DNA from: Pseudobdellovibrionaceae bacterium
GTDB taxonomy: Bacteria; Bdellovibrionota; Bdellovibrionia; Bdellovibrionales; Bdellovibrionaceae
DNA length: 33,269 nucleotides
Direction of reading: 5' to 3'
Assembly (NCBI GenBank): GCA_947370945.1
Contig: CANBND010000004.1
Span: 1-33,269, forward strand
Part shown: positions 1 through 9,700 of the stretch, one piece after another
Numbering within the stretch: position 1 is the stretch's first letter
How the letters are laid out: each line of letters begins with the position of its first letter
Made by a program: the position numbers and the translations under genes
The notes under the pieces: generated by a model
The model's input: only the letters and a program-made list of their open reading frames with translations
Databases searched by the model: none
What the model was told of the DNA's origin: nothing

Positions 1-2
1 GT

Positions 3-467
3 CGGCCCATCTTTCCAATGGGTAGGGACATCGGCTATTTACCAGGAGATATTGAACAAAAATTGAATCCTTGGATGCAGCCAATTTTTGATAACGTAGA
101 ATTTTTAATGGGTTCTGATAAAAAAGCATCGGGCCGTGCGCAAGAATTAATTAACCAAGGAATGTTAAATATCGAACCGTTAACTTACATTCGTGGCCGC
201 AGTATTCCGAAACAATATTTAATTGTTGATGAAGCGCAAAATTTGACTCCGCATGAAATTAAAACAATTGTGACTCGCGCTGGAAGCGGAACAAAAATTG
301 TTCTTACCGGAGACGTTTATCAGATTGATAATCCCTATGTGGATTCTGCAAACTCAGGATTAACTCATGCGGTTGAAAGATTTAAGGGCCAAGAAATCGC
401 AGCGCACGTCACGTTAACAAAAGGTGAACGTTCGGCACTTGCAGAGCTTGCAGCTAATATTTTATGA
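3..467 (+). CDS. PhoH-like ATPase, C-terminal part (5' truncated by window edge)
   Basis: Frame is open upstream of the ORF-track ATG (RPIFPMGRDIGYLPGD); P-loop ATPase motifs YLIVDEAQNLTPHEIKTIVTRAGSGTKIVLTGDVYQID typical of PhoH/YlaK family. Confidence 0.9.
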   Translation, partial: RPIFPMGRDIGYLPGDIEQKLNPWMQPIFDNVEFLMGSDKKASGRAQELINQGMLNIEPLTYIRGRSIPKQYLIVDEAQNLTPHEIKTIVTRAGSGTKIVLTGDVYQIDNPYVDSANSGLTHAVERFKGQEIAAHVTLTKGERSALAELAANIL

Positions 468-898
468 CATTAGAAAATATAGACACAGGTGCAGATAAAG
501 ACGTTGGCTTCAAGGCCAGCGTCACTGCGATAATTACTGATAAAATGGTCAGACAATTTGCTGAAATGTCTGGTGATTATAATCCAATCCATCTGGATGA
601 TGAATTTGCCGCGAAGACCAGATTTAAAAAACGAATTGCTCATGGTATGATTCTGGGCGCATTGGTTTCAAGATTTTTAAATGAAAAAATTGGCGCTGGT
701 GGAATTTATTTGGCGCAGACTTTGAAATTTTCAAATCCAGTTTTTATTGATGATGAGATTACTTTTCATCTTGAGGTGACAAAGCTTCATAAAAAACGCG
801 GATTTGGTACAATCGAAACTATAGCGATAAAGCAAACCGGAGAAGTTGTTTTAAAAGGTGAAGCGACAATTATGATGGCGTATGGAGTTAAAGATTAA
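464..898 (+). CDS. MaoC-like (R)-specific enoyl-CoA hydratase/dehydratase
   Basis: Hot-dog fold hydratase motif FAEMSGDYNPIHLDDEFAAKTRFKKRIAHGMI; ATGA overlap with the upstream PhoH stop. Confidence 0.9.
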   Translation: MTLENIDTGADKDVGFKASVTAIITDKMVRQFAEMSGDYNPIHLDDEFAAKTRFKKRIAHGMILGALVSRFLNEKIGAGGIYLAQTLKFSNPVFIDDEITFHLEVTKLHKKRGFGTIETIAIKQTGEVVLKGEATIMMAYGVKD

Positions 899-1529
899 TT
901 TCTAAATTTTTTCGAAGTTCACTTTTGAAATCCGATGTAATTATTTTTGTATTCAATATTTTTTCTAAATTCGTCATTATTTCTGATTTGTAACCGCAGG
1001 GATTGATGCCAGCAAAGGCTGTGGGGTCGTCATTGATATTAATGGCTGCACCGTGAAACGTAATCCATTTTTTTACGGCAATGCCACAGCTGGCAATTTT
1101 TTTGTCGTCAACCCATACGCCAGTGTCTTCCAGGCCTGATTCAATTTTTTCTGAAGTTTTGCCATGCGCAGTCACCAAATAAGTTTTTAATGTTTGAACA
1201 ATTGAATTTTCAAGTGCGCGCAAAAATCCGCGAACTTCTTGCGGACCGCGATTTTTTCGGGGTTGTTTGATATTTATAATTGGATAGACAACAATTTGTG
1301 AAGGCCCATGATAAGTTGCGCGCCCTCCGCGAGAAACTTCAACGACGGGCCCGTACCAAGCAAATAAATCATGGGGTTCTGTTTGGCGGCCTATTGTGAC
1401 AACGGCAGGATGTGTACAAAAAATTAAAAAACCAGAATGATTTTCTGTTGAAGAAACAATTTCAACATATTCAAGTTGTTTTTGAAGGGCTGCTTCATAG
1501 TCGATCAAGCCCCAGTCTTCGAAAATCAT
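888..1529 (-). CDS. lipB: Octanoyltransferase (lipoyl(octanoyl) transferase)
   Basis: RGGRATYHGPSQIVVYP and GINPCGYK catalytic Cys motif; ORF-track start at 1559 is probably too long, MIFEDWGLIDYEAAL start at 1529 preferred. Confidence 0.92.
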   Translation of the reverse strand: MIFEDWGLIDYEAALQKQLEYVEIVSSTENHSGFLIFCTHPAVVTIGRQTEPHDLFAWYGPVVEVSRGGRATYHGPSQIVVYPIINIKQPRKNRGPQEVRGFLRALENSIVQTLKTYLVTAHGKTSEKIESGLEDTGVWVDDKKIASCGIAVKKWITFHGAAININDDPTAFAGINPCGYKSEIMTNLEKILNTKIITSDFKSELRKNLEINL

Positions 1530-1530
1530 T

Positions 1531-2979
1531 TTAAATATGAGCGCCTTTACCAGCACCATTCAAAGGCTTCTGAATGATGTGAATTGCGTGCCCTAAAGTG
1601 GCTTCGGCAGCCTCCATCATTGTTTCACCCAATGTTGGATGCGGATGAATTGTCAGCGCGATATCTTCGATACGAGCGCCCATTTCAATAGCCAACGCCG
1701 CTTCAGAAATTAAATTTGAAGCATCGGGCCCAACGATATGAACACCTAAAACGACGTGCGTTTTTTTATCTGCGATCATTTTTATAAAACCATCTGTTTC
1801 AATCATGCTGACTGCGCGTCCATTTGCTGCGAACGGAAATTTTGAAATTAATAAATCTGTGTAACCTTTGGCAATACATTCAGCTTCGGTAATCCCTGCG
1901 GCTGCGATTTCGGGATCAGTGAAGACTACAGCTGGAACAGTTTTTGCGTCGTACACGCGGTTAATTCCAGAAATAATTTCTGGAACCATCACGCCCTCAA
2001 ACGAAGCTTTGTGCGCCAACATCGGTTGACCACAAATGTCGCCGATGGCGAAGATATTAGAAATATTTGTTCTGCGCTGAGCATCGACTTTGACGAAGCC
2101 GCGCTCATCAACAGTGATTCCAGCGGCTTTAAGATTTGATTGATCGCCATTCGGTCGTCGACCAACAGTTACTAAAATTTTATCGACAATAATTTTTTCG
2201 TCTTTGCCGTTTAATTCATATGTAACTTCATAGCCACTAGTAATTTTTTTCTGAGACTTTGCTTTGGCTCCATATTTAATTTGAATTCCGTCTTTGACGG
2301 CTTTGCGTGCGACAACTTGCGCGCAATCTGGATCAACAACGCCAGCAAGCAATGTTGTGTTGGCTTCGATCACTGTGACTTCTGTGCCTAACTTTTTTAA
2401 ATAGGACGAGATTTCAAGGCCAATGTATCCACCACCAATAACAGCAACGCGTTTTGGAATTTCATTGAATGCCAGTGCGCCAGTAGACGAGCAAATATCT
2501 TTTTCATCAAACGGAAAACCGCCAATTTCAATGGGTCTAGAACCTGTTGCAATAATAAAATATTTTGCTGTGATTGAATCAGTCCCCGTCGCAGATTTAA
2601 CAGAAATTTCTTTTGAATTTTTAAATGCAGCTTCGCCTTTGATGACTGTGACTGAATTGCCTTTTAATAATTGATTCACGCCACCAGACATTTTATCGCA
2701 GACAGATTGCTTCCAGTTGACCAAAGTTTTCATATCAACAGAAATTCCACCTTTGATATTTAGGCCCATCGTCGGAAAATCATGTTGAGCTTTGTGCAAC
2801 ATGTGAGTCGCCGTGATCATTGCTTTCGAAGGGATACAACCGACGTTTAAACAGACCCCACCGATCGCTTCGCGTTCGATGACAGCTGTTTTAAAACCTA
2901 ATTGTGCAGAGCGAATGGCAGCAACATAACCACCGGGACCAGAACCAATAACAACGATATCAAAATTTTGTGTAGCCAT
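1531..2979 (-). CDS. lpdA: Dihydrolipoyl dehydrogenase (E3)
   Basis: FAD motif VVIGSGPGGYVAAIRSAQLG, redox disulfide GGVCLNVGCIPSKA, C-terminal HPHPTLGE. Confidence 0.96.
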   Translation of the reverse strand: MATQNFDIVVIGSGPGGYVAAIRSAQLGFKTAVIEREAIGGVCLNVGCIPSKAMITATHMLHKAQHDFPTMGLNIKGGISVDMKTLVNWKQSVCDKMSGGVNQLLKGNSVTVIKGEAAFKNSKEISVKSATGTDSITAKYFIIATGSRPIEIGGFPFDEKDICSSTGALAFNEIPKRVAVIGGGYIGLEISSYLKKLGTEVTVIEANTTLLAGVVDPDCAQVVARKAVKDGIQIKYGAKAKSQKKITSGYEVTYELNGKDEKIIVDKILVTVGRRPNGDQSNLKAAGITVDERGFVKVDAQRRTNISNIFAIGDICGQPMLAHKASFEGVMVPEIISGINRVYDAKTVPAVVFTDPEIAAAGITEAECIAKGYTDLLISKFPFAANGRAVSMIETDGFIKMIADKKTHVVLGVHIVGPDASNLISEAALAIEMGARIEDIALTIHPHPTLGETMMEAAEATLGHAIHIIQKPLNGAGKGAHI

Positions 2980-3005
2980 TATATATCTCCCATCATATCT
3001 GGCGG

Positions 3006-4640
3006 TTACGCCAGTCCCATCATAAGGACGCCAGGATTCTGAATTTTATTAAAAAATGATTTCAAGAAATTTGCAGCCACAGCGCCATCGATCAAACGAT
3101 GATCGCAAGTCACTGTGTAATTCATTGATTTAATAAAACCGATTGAACCATCTTTGTTTAAAATAGGTTTATCAGAAATTTTATACATTCCTAAAATAGC
3201 AACCTCTGGGTGATTGATGATTGGAGTCGCATAAGTACCACCGACAGAACCAATATTTGTAATTGTGATACAAGCACCTTTCATTTCGTTAGGCACTAAT
3301 TTTCCGTCGCGTGCGCGTTTTGATAAATCAATAATTTCTTTTGAAAGATCCAAGATTGATTTTTGATCTGCATTTTTAATCACAGGAACAACTAATCCAT
3401 TCGGAGTATCTGCAGCGAAACCAATGTTGAAATATTTTTTATAAACAATTTGCGAAGCCGCATCGTCGATCGATGCGCTGAACATTGGATATTCTTTGAT
3501 CGTTGCGATAAGGGCTTTGATTGCAAATGGTAAATACGTAATTTTTGTTCCATTTTTTTCTGCGAAATCTTTTAATGTTTCGCGTAAACCCACAAGCTGT
3601 GTCACATCGGCTTCATCCATCAATGTGAAATGTGGAATAATCGATTTCGACATTTGTAAATTCTGAGCGATTTTTTTTCTGATACCAATTAAATCAACAC
3701 GCTCTTCAAGATTTGAATTCGTAGAAGTGAACGCGGGTTTTGGAAAATTCATTGATGGAGTTCCCGCTGACGTAGCGCCAGTGCCGTTTGAAATAACCGC
3801 AGCTGATCCGCCTTTTGATGAAATCACATCTTCACGAGTGACTCGTCCAGCAAGTCCTGAGCCTGACATTCCGTTGATATCAACACCCATTTCTCGAGCT
3901 AATCTGCGTGTTGCAGGAGTTGCTAAAACTTTTGAATCAGCAACTGGAGGGTAAATTGTGTTGCTCATTGATGATGACATTGTCATTGCAGCCATAGGTG
4001 CAGACGTCACAGCTGGTTTATGATTTGTTGTCGCTTGCGGAGCAGCGGCAGCTTGAACAGTGCCACCAGATGCTCCAGATAAAACTAAAATTACATTTTC
4101 AACTTTGATGATTTCGCCTTTTTTAAATTTTAATTCTTTAACTATGCCTGCAACAGGTGACGGAACTTCAACAGTCGCTTTGTCAGTCATAATTTCTGCA
4201 ACTGTTTGATCGGCTTTTACTGTGTCGCCGATATTCACAGTCCATTTGACAAGTTCACCTTCGGTAACGCCTTCGCCTAATTCAGGAAGTTTTACGTTTA
4301 CAGTTGCTGAAGATGTTTGACCAACGGATACAGGGTTCGACGGAGTCGGAGCAGAAGCAACAGCAGCTTGCGGTTTTGGTGCCGCGGTAGCAGCAGTGCC
4401 TGCGCCATCAATTTTAATAATGACATTTTCTACTTTGATAATCTGACCAGGTTTAAATAAAAGCTCGGTCACAACACCTGCGTGAGGCGATGGAACTTCA
4501 ACAGTTGCTTTGTCAGTCATAATTTCTGCGACGGTTTGATCGGGCTTTACTGTGTCGCCGACTTTGACAGTCCATTTAACTAATTCGCCTTCGGTAACGC
4601 CTTCGCCTAATTCAGGAAGTTTGATGTCGATTGTTGCCAT
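3006..4640 (-). CDS. 2-oxoacid dehydrogenase E2 (dihydrolipoamide acyltransferase) with two lipoyl domains
   Basis: Two near-identical lipoyl domains (IKLPELGEGVTEGELVKWTV...MTDKATVEVPSP), peripheral-subunit-binding domain (ATPATRRLAREMGVDINGMSGSGLAGRVTREDV), catalytic TCDHRLIDGA. Start trimmed to MATIDIKLPELGEG. Confidence 0.95.
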   Translation of the reverse strand: MATIDIKLPELGEGVTEGELVKWTVKVGDTVKPDQTVAEIMTDKATVEVPSPHAGVVTELLFKPGQIIKVENVIIKIDGAGTAATAAPKPQAAVASAPTPSNPVSVGQTSSATVNVKLPELGEGVTEGELVKWTVNIGDTVKADQTVAEIMTDKATVEVPSPVAGIVKELKFKKGEIIKVENVILVLSGASGGTVQAAAAPQATTNHKPAVTSAPMAAMTMSSSMSNTIYPPVADSKVLATPATRRLAREMGVDINGMSGSGLAGRVTREDVISSKGGSAAVISNGTGATSAGTPSMNFPKPAFTSTNSNLEERVDLIGIRKKIAQNLQMSKSIIPHFTLMDEADVTQLVGLRETLKDFAEKNGTKITYLPFAIKALIATIKEYPMFSASIDDAASQIVYKKYFNIGFAADTPNGLVVPVIKNADQKSILDLSKEIIDLSKRARDGKLVPNEMKGACITITNIGSVGGTYATPIINHPEVAILGMYKISDKPILNKDGSIGFIKSMNYTVTCDHRLIDGAVAANFLKSFFNKIQNPGVLMMGLA

Positions 4641-4641
4641 A

Positions 4642-5610
4642 TTAAATTGTCTCCTCAGATTGAGTTGTGCTGTTTTGTAATTTTTTATTTTTTTCGATAA
4701 TTCCGTGCATAAAGAATTCTCCTGCACGATAGCTACTTCTGACAAGTGGGCCTGACGCTACATACAAAAATCCCATGCCTTCAGCGATTGTTTGCCATTC
4801 AGCGAATTTTTCAGGCGTCACATATTCAATAACTTTTAAATGCTTTTCTGTAGGCTGCAAATATTGACCAAACGTTACAACATCACAACCAACAGCACGC
4901 AAATCTTTCAGAGTTTGAATAACTTCAGAATCAGTTTCGCCAAGGCCTAACATAATTGAAGTTTTTGTATACATAGCTGGGTGAAATTCTTTAACAGCCT
5001 GAAGCAGTCGCATCGATTGTTTGTATTTTGCGCGCGGGTCGCGAACCGATGGCGTTAATCGTTCGACAGTTTCAATGTTGTGAGCAAAAACATCTGGTTT
5101 TGCATCAGCAAGGTGGCGAATTAAGTTTTCATCTCCGCGAAAATCAGGAGTTAAAATTTCAACGATTAAATTTGGATCTAATTTTTTCACAGTTTTGACA
5201 GTTCGAGCAAAATGGTCCGAGCCTTGGTCGGGCATATCATCGCGATCAACAGATGTAATAACGACATATTTTAATTTCATTTGCGAAATTGAATAAGCCA
5301 CTTTTTCAGGTTCAAGATCATCGACCGGAGGCAAGCCAATTTTAGCATTGCCAGTTTTAACGTTACAGAATTTGCATCCGCGTGTGCACACTTCGCCCAT
5401 CAACATAAACGTTGCGGTGCCGCCAGACCAACATTCGCCCATGTTCGGACAGCGTGCTTCTTGGCAGACGGTTGCTAATTTTAATTCGCCCAACATATTT
5501 TTAATGCGCGAATAATTTTCGCCCTGCGGAGCGCGAACTTTTAACCAATCAGGTTTTCGAAGCGGAGCTGGTTTTTGAACAGAAGCCTTATTTTGATCTG
5601 AATTTTCCAT
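4642..5610 (-). CDS. lipA: Lipoyl synthase (radical SAM)
   Basis: [13 protein letters not shown] and [13 protein letters not shown] cluster motifs characteristic of LipA. Confidence 0.96.
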   Translation of the reverse strand: MENSDQNKASVQKPAPLRKPDWLKVRAPQGENYSRIKNMLGELKLATVCQEARCPNMGECWSGGTATFMLMGEVCTRGCKFCNVKTGNAKIGLPPVDDLEPEKVAYSISQMKLKYVVITSVDRDDMPDQGSDHFARTVKTVKKLDPNLIVEILTPDFRGDENLIRHLADAKPDVFAHNIETVERLTPSVRDPRAKYKQSMRLLQAVKEFHPAMYTKTSIMLGLGETDSEVIQTLKDLRAVGCDVVTFGQYLQPTEKHLKVIEYVTPEKFAEWQTIAEGMGFLYVASGPLVRSSYRAGEFFMHGIIEKNKKLQNSTTQSEETI

Positions 5611-5740
5611 AGGCCCATAGGTTTATACCTGAGGCCTGCTCCGAGCAAGAATTTAGAGCTAAAATTGAACCGCAAGCTGTCGAAAATCAGTCGAAGGAGA
5701 CTTGTTTTTATCGCCCCTCAACGAGAGAGAGAAAATGAAG

Positions 5741-5769
5741 AAAAAAGGCGATTATTGTGCGCCTTTTTT
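5741..5769 (-). terminator. Rho-independent terminator-like hairpin downstream of the PilZ gene
   Basis: Perfect 10-nt inverted repeat AAAAAAGGCG / CGCCTTTTTT with 9-nt loop; overlaps the PilZ stop codon, gives a U-tract on both strands. Confidence 0.75.
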
Positions 5770-6517
5770 ATGCAACATTTTTGAGGATATAGTTTTTAAG
5801 GTCATTTTTCAACCAGGACTGAAGCAGAACAACATTTTTTTCGCTCAGATCGACAAATTGAATATGTTTAGAGACTTTATCATTTTTTAAAATATGTGCT
5901 TTTAATTTAATATTAATTTTTTGGTCTGGAGAAGTGAGAAAGACTTCTAATTTTTTGTCATTCAAATGCTGAGGTAAATTTTCTTCGAGTAAAATTCCAC
6001 CTTCAGAAACATTTTTAGTAAAGGTTCGAAATGTTTTTTGTTCGAAAATAAAAGTGGCTTTAAGTCGGATATCAATACGGACGTATTTTCTTTTTTCTTC
6101 AGGTCTTAAATTTTTAGTTTCCTTTTGAACCTCTTGTTGAATCTCTTTGGCGACTTTATTTTTTTTAATATTTTGAAGGCTGACAACATTATCAGGTTCT
6201 GCGGCATTAACCTCAGTAGAAGGTTCTGGAGCAGAATGAGTTACAGTTACTTGTGATGCTTCATCACTGATTTCTGGAAAAGAAGGTAAATCACTTAAGT
6301 TTTGTGAATAGTTTTGTAAAAAGTCTGGAGCTTCTACAGCCAATTTCCAGGATTTCCATCCTCTTTGACAGACTTTAACTTCGGCAAGATTTAATTTTTG
6401 TTGACTAATATAGTTAATTGCACTCGTTGAATCAAAAGGACCCATCGGAGCTTTTAATTTGGTATCGAAAATAAACCAAACAGCTTCTGAGTTGTGAGTA
6501 TTGATTGAATCATTCAT
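5768..6517 (-). CDS. GYF_2-like N-terminal domain + PilZ (c-di-GMP binding) domain protein
   Basis: N-term VWFIFDTKLKAPMGPFDSTSAINYI...VCQRGWKSWKLA resembles GYF_2; PilZ motifs RKYVR (RxxxR) and NVSEGG ([D/N]xSxxG). Confidence 0.82.
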   Translation of the reverse strand: MNDSINTHNSEAVWFIFDTKLKAPMGPFDSTSAINYISQQKLNLAEVKVCQRGWKSWKLAVEAPDFLQNYSQNLSDLPSFPEISDEASQVTVTHSAPEPSTEVNAAEPDNVVSLQNIKKNKVAKEIQQEVQKETKNLRPEEKRKYVRIDIRLKATFIFEQKTFRTFTKNVSEGGILLEENLPQHLNDKKLEVFLTSPDQKINIKLKAHILKNDKVSKHIQFVDLSEKNVVLLQSWLKNDLKNYILKNVA

Positions 6518-6745
6518 AAAACTCCCCGATAATAATTATGATTTTATATCGACAAAATACGGGCTTTTCTAAAGTCGAGTTGAAACCTAAAATAAATTAA
6601 AATTGATATTGATCCTCATTTAAAAAATGTTTCACATTGAAACGCAAAAAAATAAAAAACAAATCGAACGGCATTTTGGTCGAGTTGAGGTCTAAAAAGT
6701 TTTGACGCTATTAAGAAGTTGGACAGATTAGCCGATATTTTATTT

Positions 6746-9700
6746 ATGAGAATGATCAATCTACTTTGCATTGCTTTTTTATTTTTTATTGTTGGTTGTG
6801 ATGAAAAGGTTATTGTTGCTCAATCTGCATCTTCGGTTTTAGAAGTTGTTACTTCTGAGTCCTCAAATCAAATTGTTTCACAAAGTAATAAAGTTTTTAG
6901 CTGGAGTTGTAATCGCACAAATTCGGAAAAACTTTGTAAGTACCGAAGTCATATCACATCGTCGGCAAGTTTTGATTTTACTTCTGAACCTTATGGTGAA
7001 TACGGTGCTGAAAAAAAGAAAGATCTAACTGGCGTCGTTGAAGGTGATTACTATTTATATGTTCAAGCCACTAATCAAGTCGGTTTAGAGAGTGAAGTCA
7101 AACAGATTCAGTTTCATTATTACCGCGTGCCTGTTATTAATTTAACAATCACAAGTTATACCTTTCAAAGGGATACATTAATTACGCCGATCAGTGTGAC
7201 CTCATCTGCAGGACTTGTGCAATCCTATAGTGTATCTCCGGCTTTACCAGCAGGTCTGACGCTGAATCCAACAACTGGAGTCATCAGCGGAACGCCGACG
7301 GCATTTAGTGCGGCCCAGACGTATCAGTTAACGGGAACTAACGTCAGCGGAAGTTCTAATGTTGCTTTTACGATCGCCGTGAATGATTTGCCGCCAACCG
7401 GTCTGACTTATTTAAATAATCCTGCAACTTATTTTAAAACGATCAGTTTATCAGTGCCGAACACTCCAAGTTTAAGTGGAGGTGGTGCTGTTACAGGTTA
7501 CAGTATCAGTCCGGTGCTTCCTGCGGGTCTTGTTTTTAATACAACCACGGGAATAATTTCTGGGACTCCGACAGTCATTCGTAGCACTTCGGATTATGTG
7601 GTCACTGCAACGAACAGTGGTGGTAGCGCAACAGCGACATTGACAATCACTGTGAATGATATAGGTCCTGCGGGTTTATCTTATTCAGCAAGCCCTGCGA
7701 TTTACACAAAAACAGTCCCGATCACAAATAATACTCCATCAACTGTTGTAGGAACGCCGACGAGTTATAGTATCTCGGCGCCGCTGCCTGCGGGACTTAG
7801 TTTTAATACAACCACGGGAATTATTTCTGGAACACCAACAGCTCTGTCGATTGCGACAGTTTATACAATCACTGCAGCAAATTCGGGTGGATCAACGACA
7901 ACAAGTTTATCGATCACTGTGAATGATGTCGCACCAAGTGGGTTAACTTATAGTACTAATTCGCCAGTTTACACGCGCGGTGTACTCGTCACTACAAACG
8001 TACCTATACAAACGGGTGGTGGTCCAATCACGGGCTACAGTATTAGTCCGGCTTTACCAGCAGGTCTTAATTTTAATACAGGAAATGGTCGAATCACTGG
8101 GACTCCGACAGGGTTGTCTGCAGCAGCCAATTATGTTGTGACGGGTACAAACACAGGTGGTTCTGTTCGAACGACTTTAAATATTACAGTGAATGATCAA
8201 GCGCCTGTGGGATTAAGTTATACAAATAATAATCCAGTGTATACGCGCATGAGTCAGATCACAACAAACTCACCGTCGTTCACAGGCGGGGGATCGCCGA
8301 CATCATTCAGTATTAGTCCTGCGTTACCGTTGGGTTTAGATTTTAATTTGTTGAACGGAGAAATCACAGGAACACCTCTTCTGATTCAAGATGCAAAAAC
8401 ATACACAGTGACAGCGACGAATAGTGGTGGCTCTGTATCTGTGAATTTAACAATTGCCGTGAATGATATTGCACCAAGTGGTTTGACGTATTCGAGTAAT
8501 CCTGCGGTGTATACGAAATCGTCTGCAATTACGGCGAATGTTCCGTCAACTAGTGGCGGATTTGTAATTAGTTATAGCGTGAGCCCTGCTTTACCAGCGG
8601 GACTCAGTTTAAATACAATCAACGGTCGAATTACGGGAACTCCAACAACAGTGCAACCTATTGCAAGTTACACAATAACTGCAACAAACACGGGTGGCAG
8701 TACAACAGCGACTTTACAAATCACAATCAGAGATATTGCACCGAGCAGTCTGACGTATTCAAGTAATCCAGCGGTCTACACAAAATCTTCAGCGATCACT
8801 CCAAACACACCATCAAGCAGTGGTGGTGCTATTGTCAGTTACAGTGTGAGTCCCGCATTACCTGCCGGATTAACTTTAAATACGACAACGGGAATTATTA
8901 CGGGAACTCCGACGGCTGCAGCTGCTCAAGCAAATTATACGATCACAGCGACGAATACGGGTGGCACTGCAACGGCATCTTTGAGCATAACTGTAAATGA
9001 TATTGCGCCAAGCAATCTAAGATACTCAAGTAATCCCGCTGTATATACAAGAACAGTTTTAATTACTGCGAATACACCAACAGTGGATGGTGGTGCAATT
9101 ACGAGTTACAGCGTTAGTCCTGCATTACCTGCTGGACTAAGTTTAAATACAACAACTGGCGTAATTACTGGGACGCCAACAAGTTTGCAAGGTCAGCTCA
9201 GTTATGTCGTCACTGCGACGAATGCTGGTGGAAGTACAACAGCCACTTTACAAATTACAGTCAATGATGTTCCTGCAAGTGGATTATATTATGCTGTCAA
9301 TCCTGCCAACTACACAATATCAACACCAATTGCAACGAACACTCCAACAGTGACTGGTATTGTAACAAGTTATTCGATATCTGCACCTTTACCTGCAGGC
9401 TTAAGTTTTAGCACAGTAACTGGTGAAATCACAGGAACACCAACTGTATTAAGTCCAGCAACAAATTATATTGTTACAGCAAATAATTCCGGTGGATCTG
9501 TGACAACGAATTTAACGTTGGCTGTGAATGACGTTGCGCCAAGTAGTTTAACATATTCAAGTAATCCTGCGGTCTATACAAGATCATCAGCGATTACTCC
9601 GAACACACCATCAAGCAGTGGTGGTGCAGTGATCAGTTACAGTGTCAGTCCCGCATTACCTGCAGGATTAAGTTTAAATACATCAACTGGAATTATTACG

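Noticed and set aside
2423-2674. 83-aa plus-strand ORF
   Set aside because: Antisense to lpdA, whose protein motifs are unmistakable; shadow ORF.
3727-3954. 75-aa plus-strand ORF
   Set aside because: Antisense to the E2 gene linker/PSBD region; no recognisable domain.
5702-5890. 62-aa plus-strand ORF
   Set aside because: Covers the terminator hairpin and the 3' end of the PilZ gene; not protein-like.
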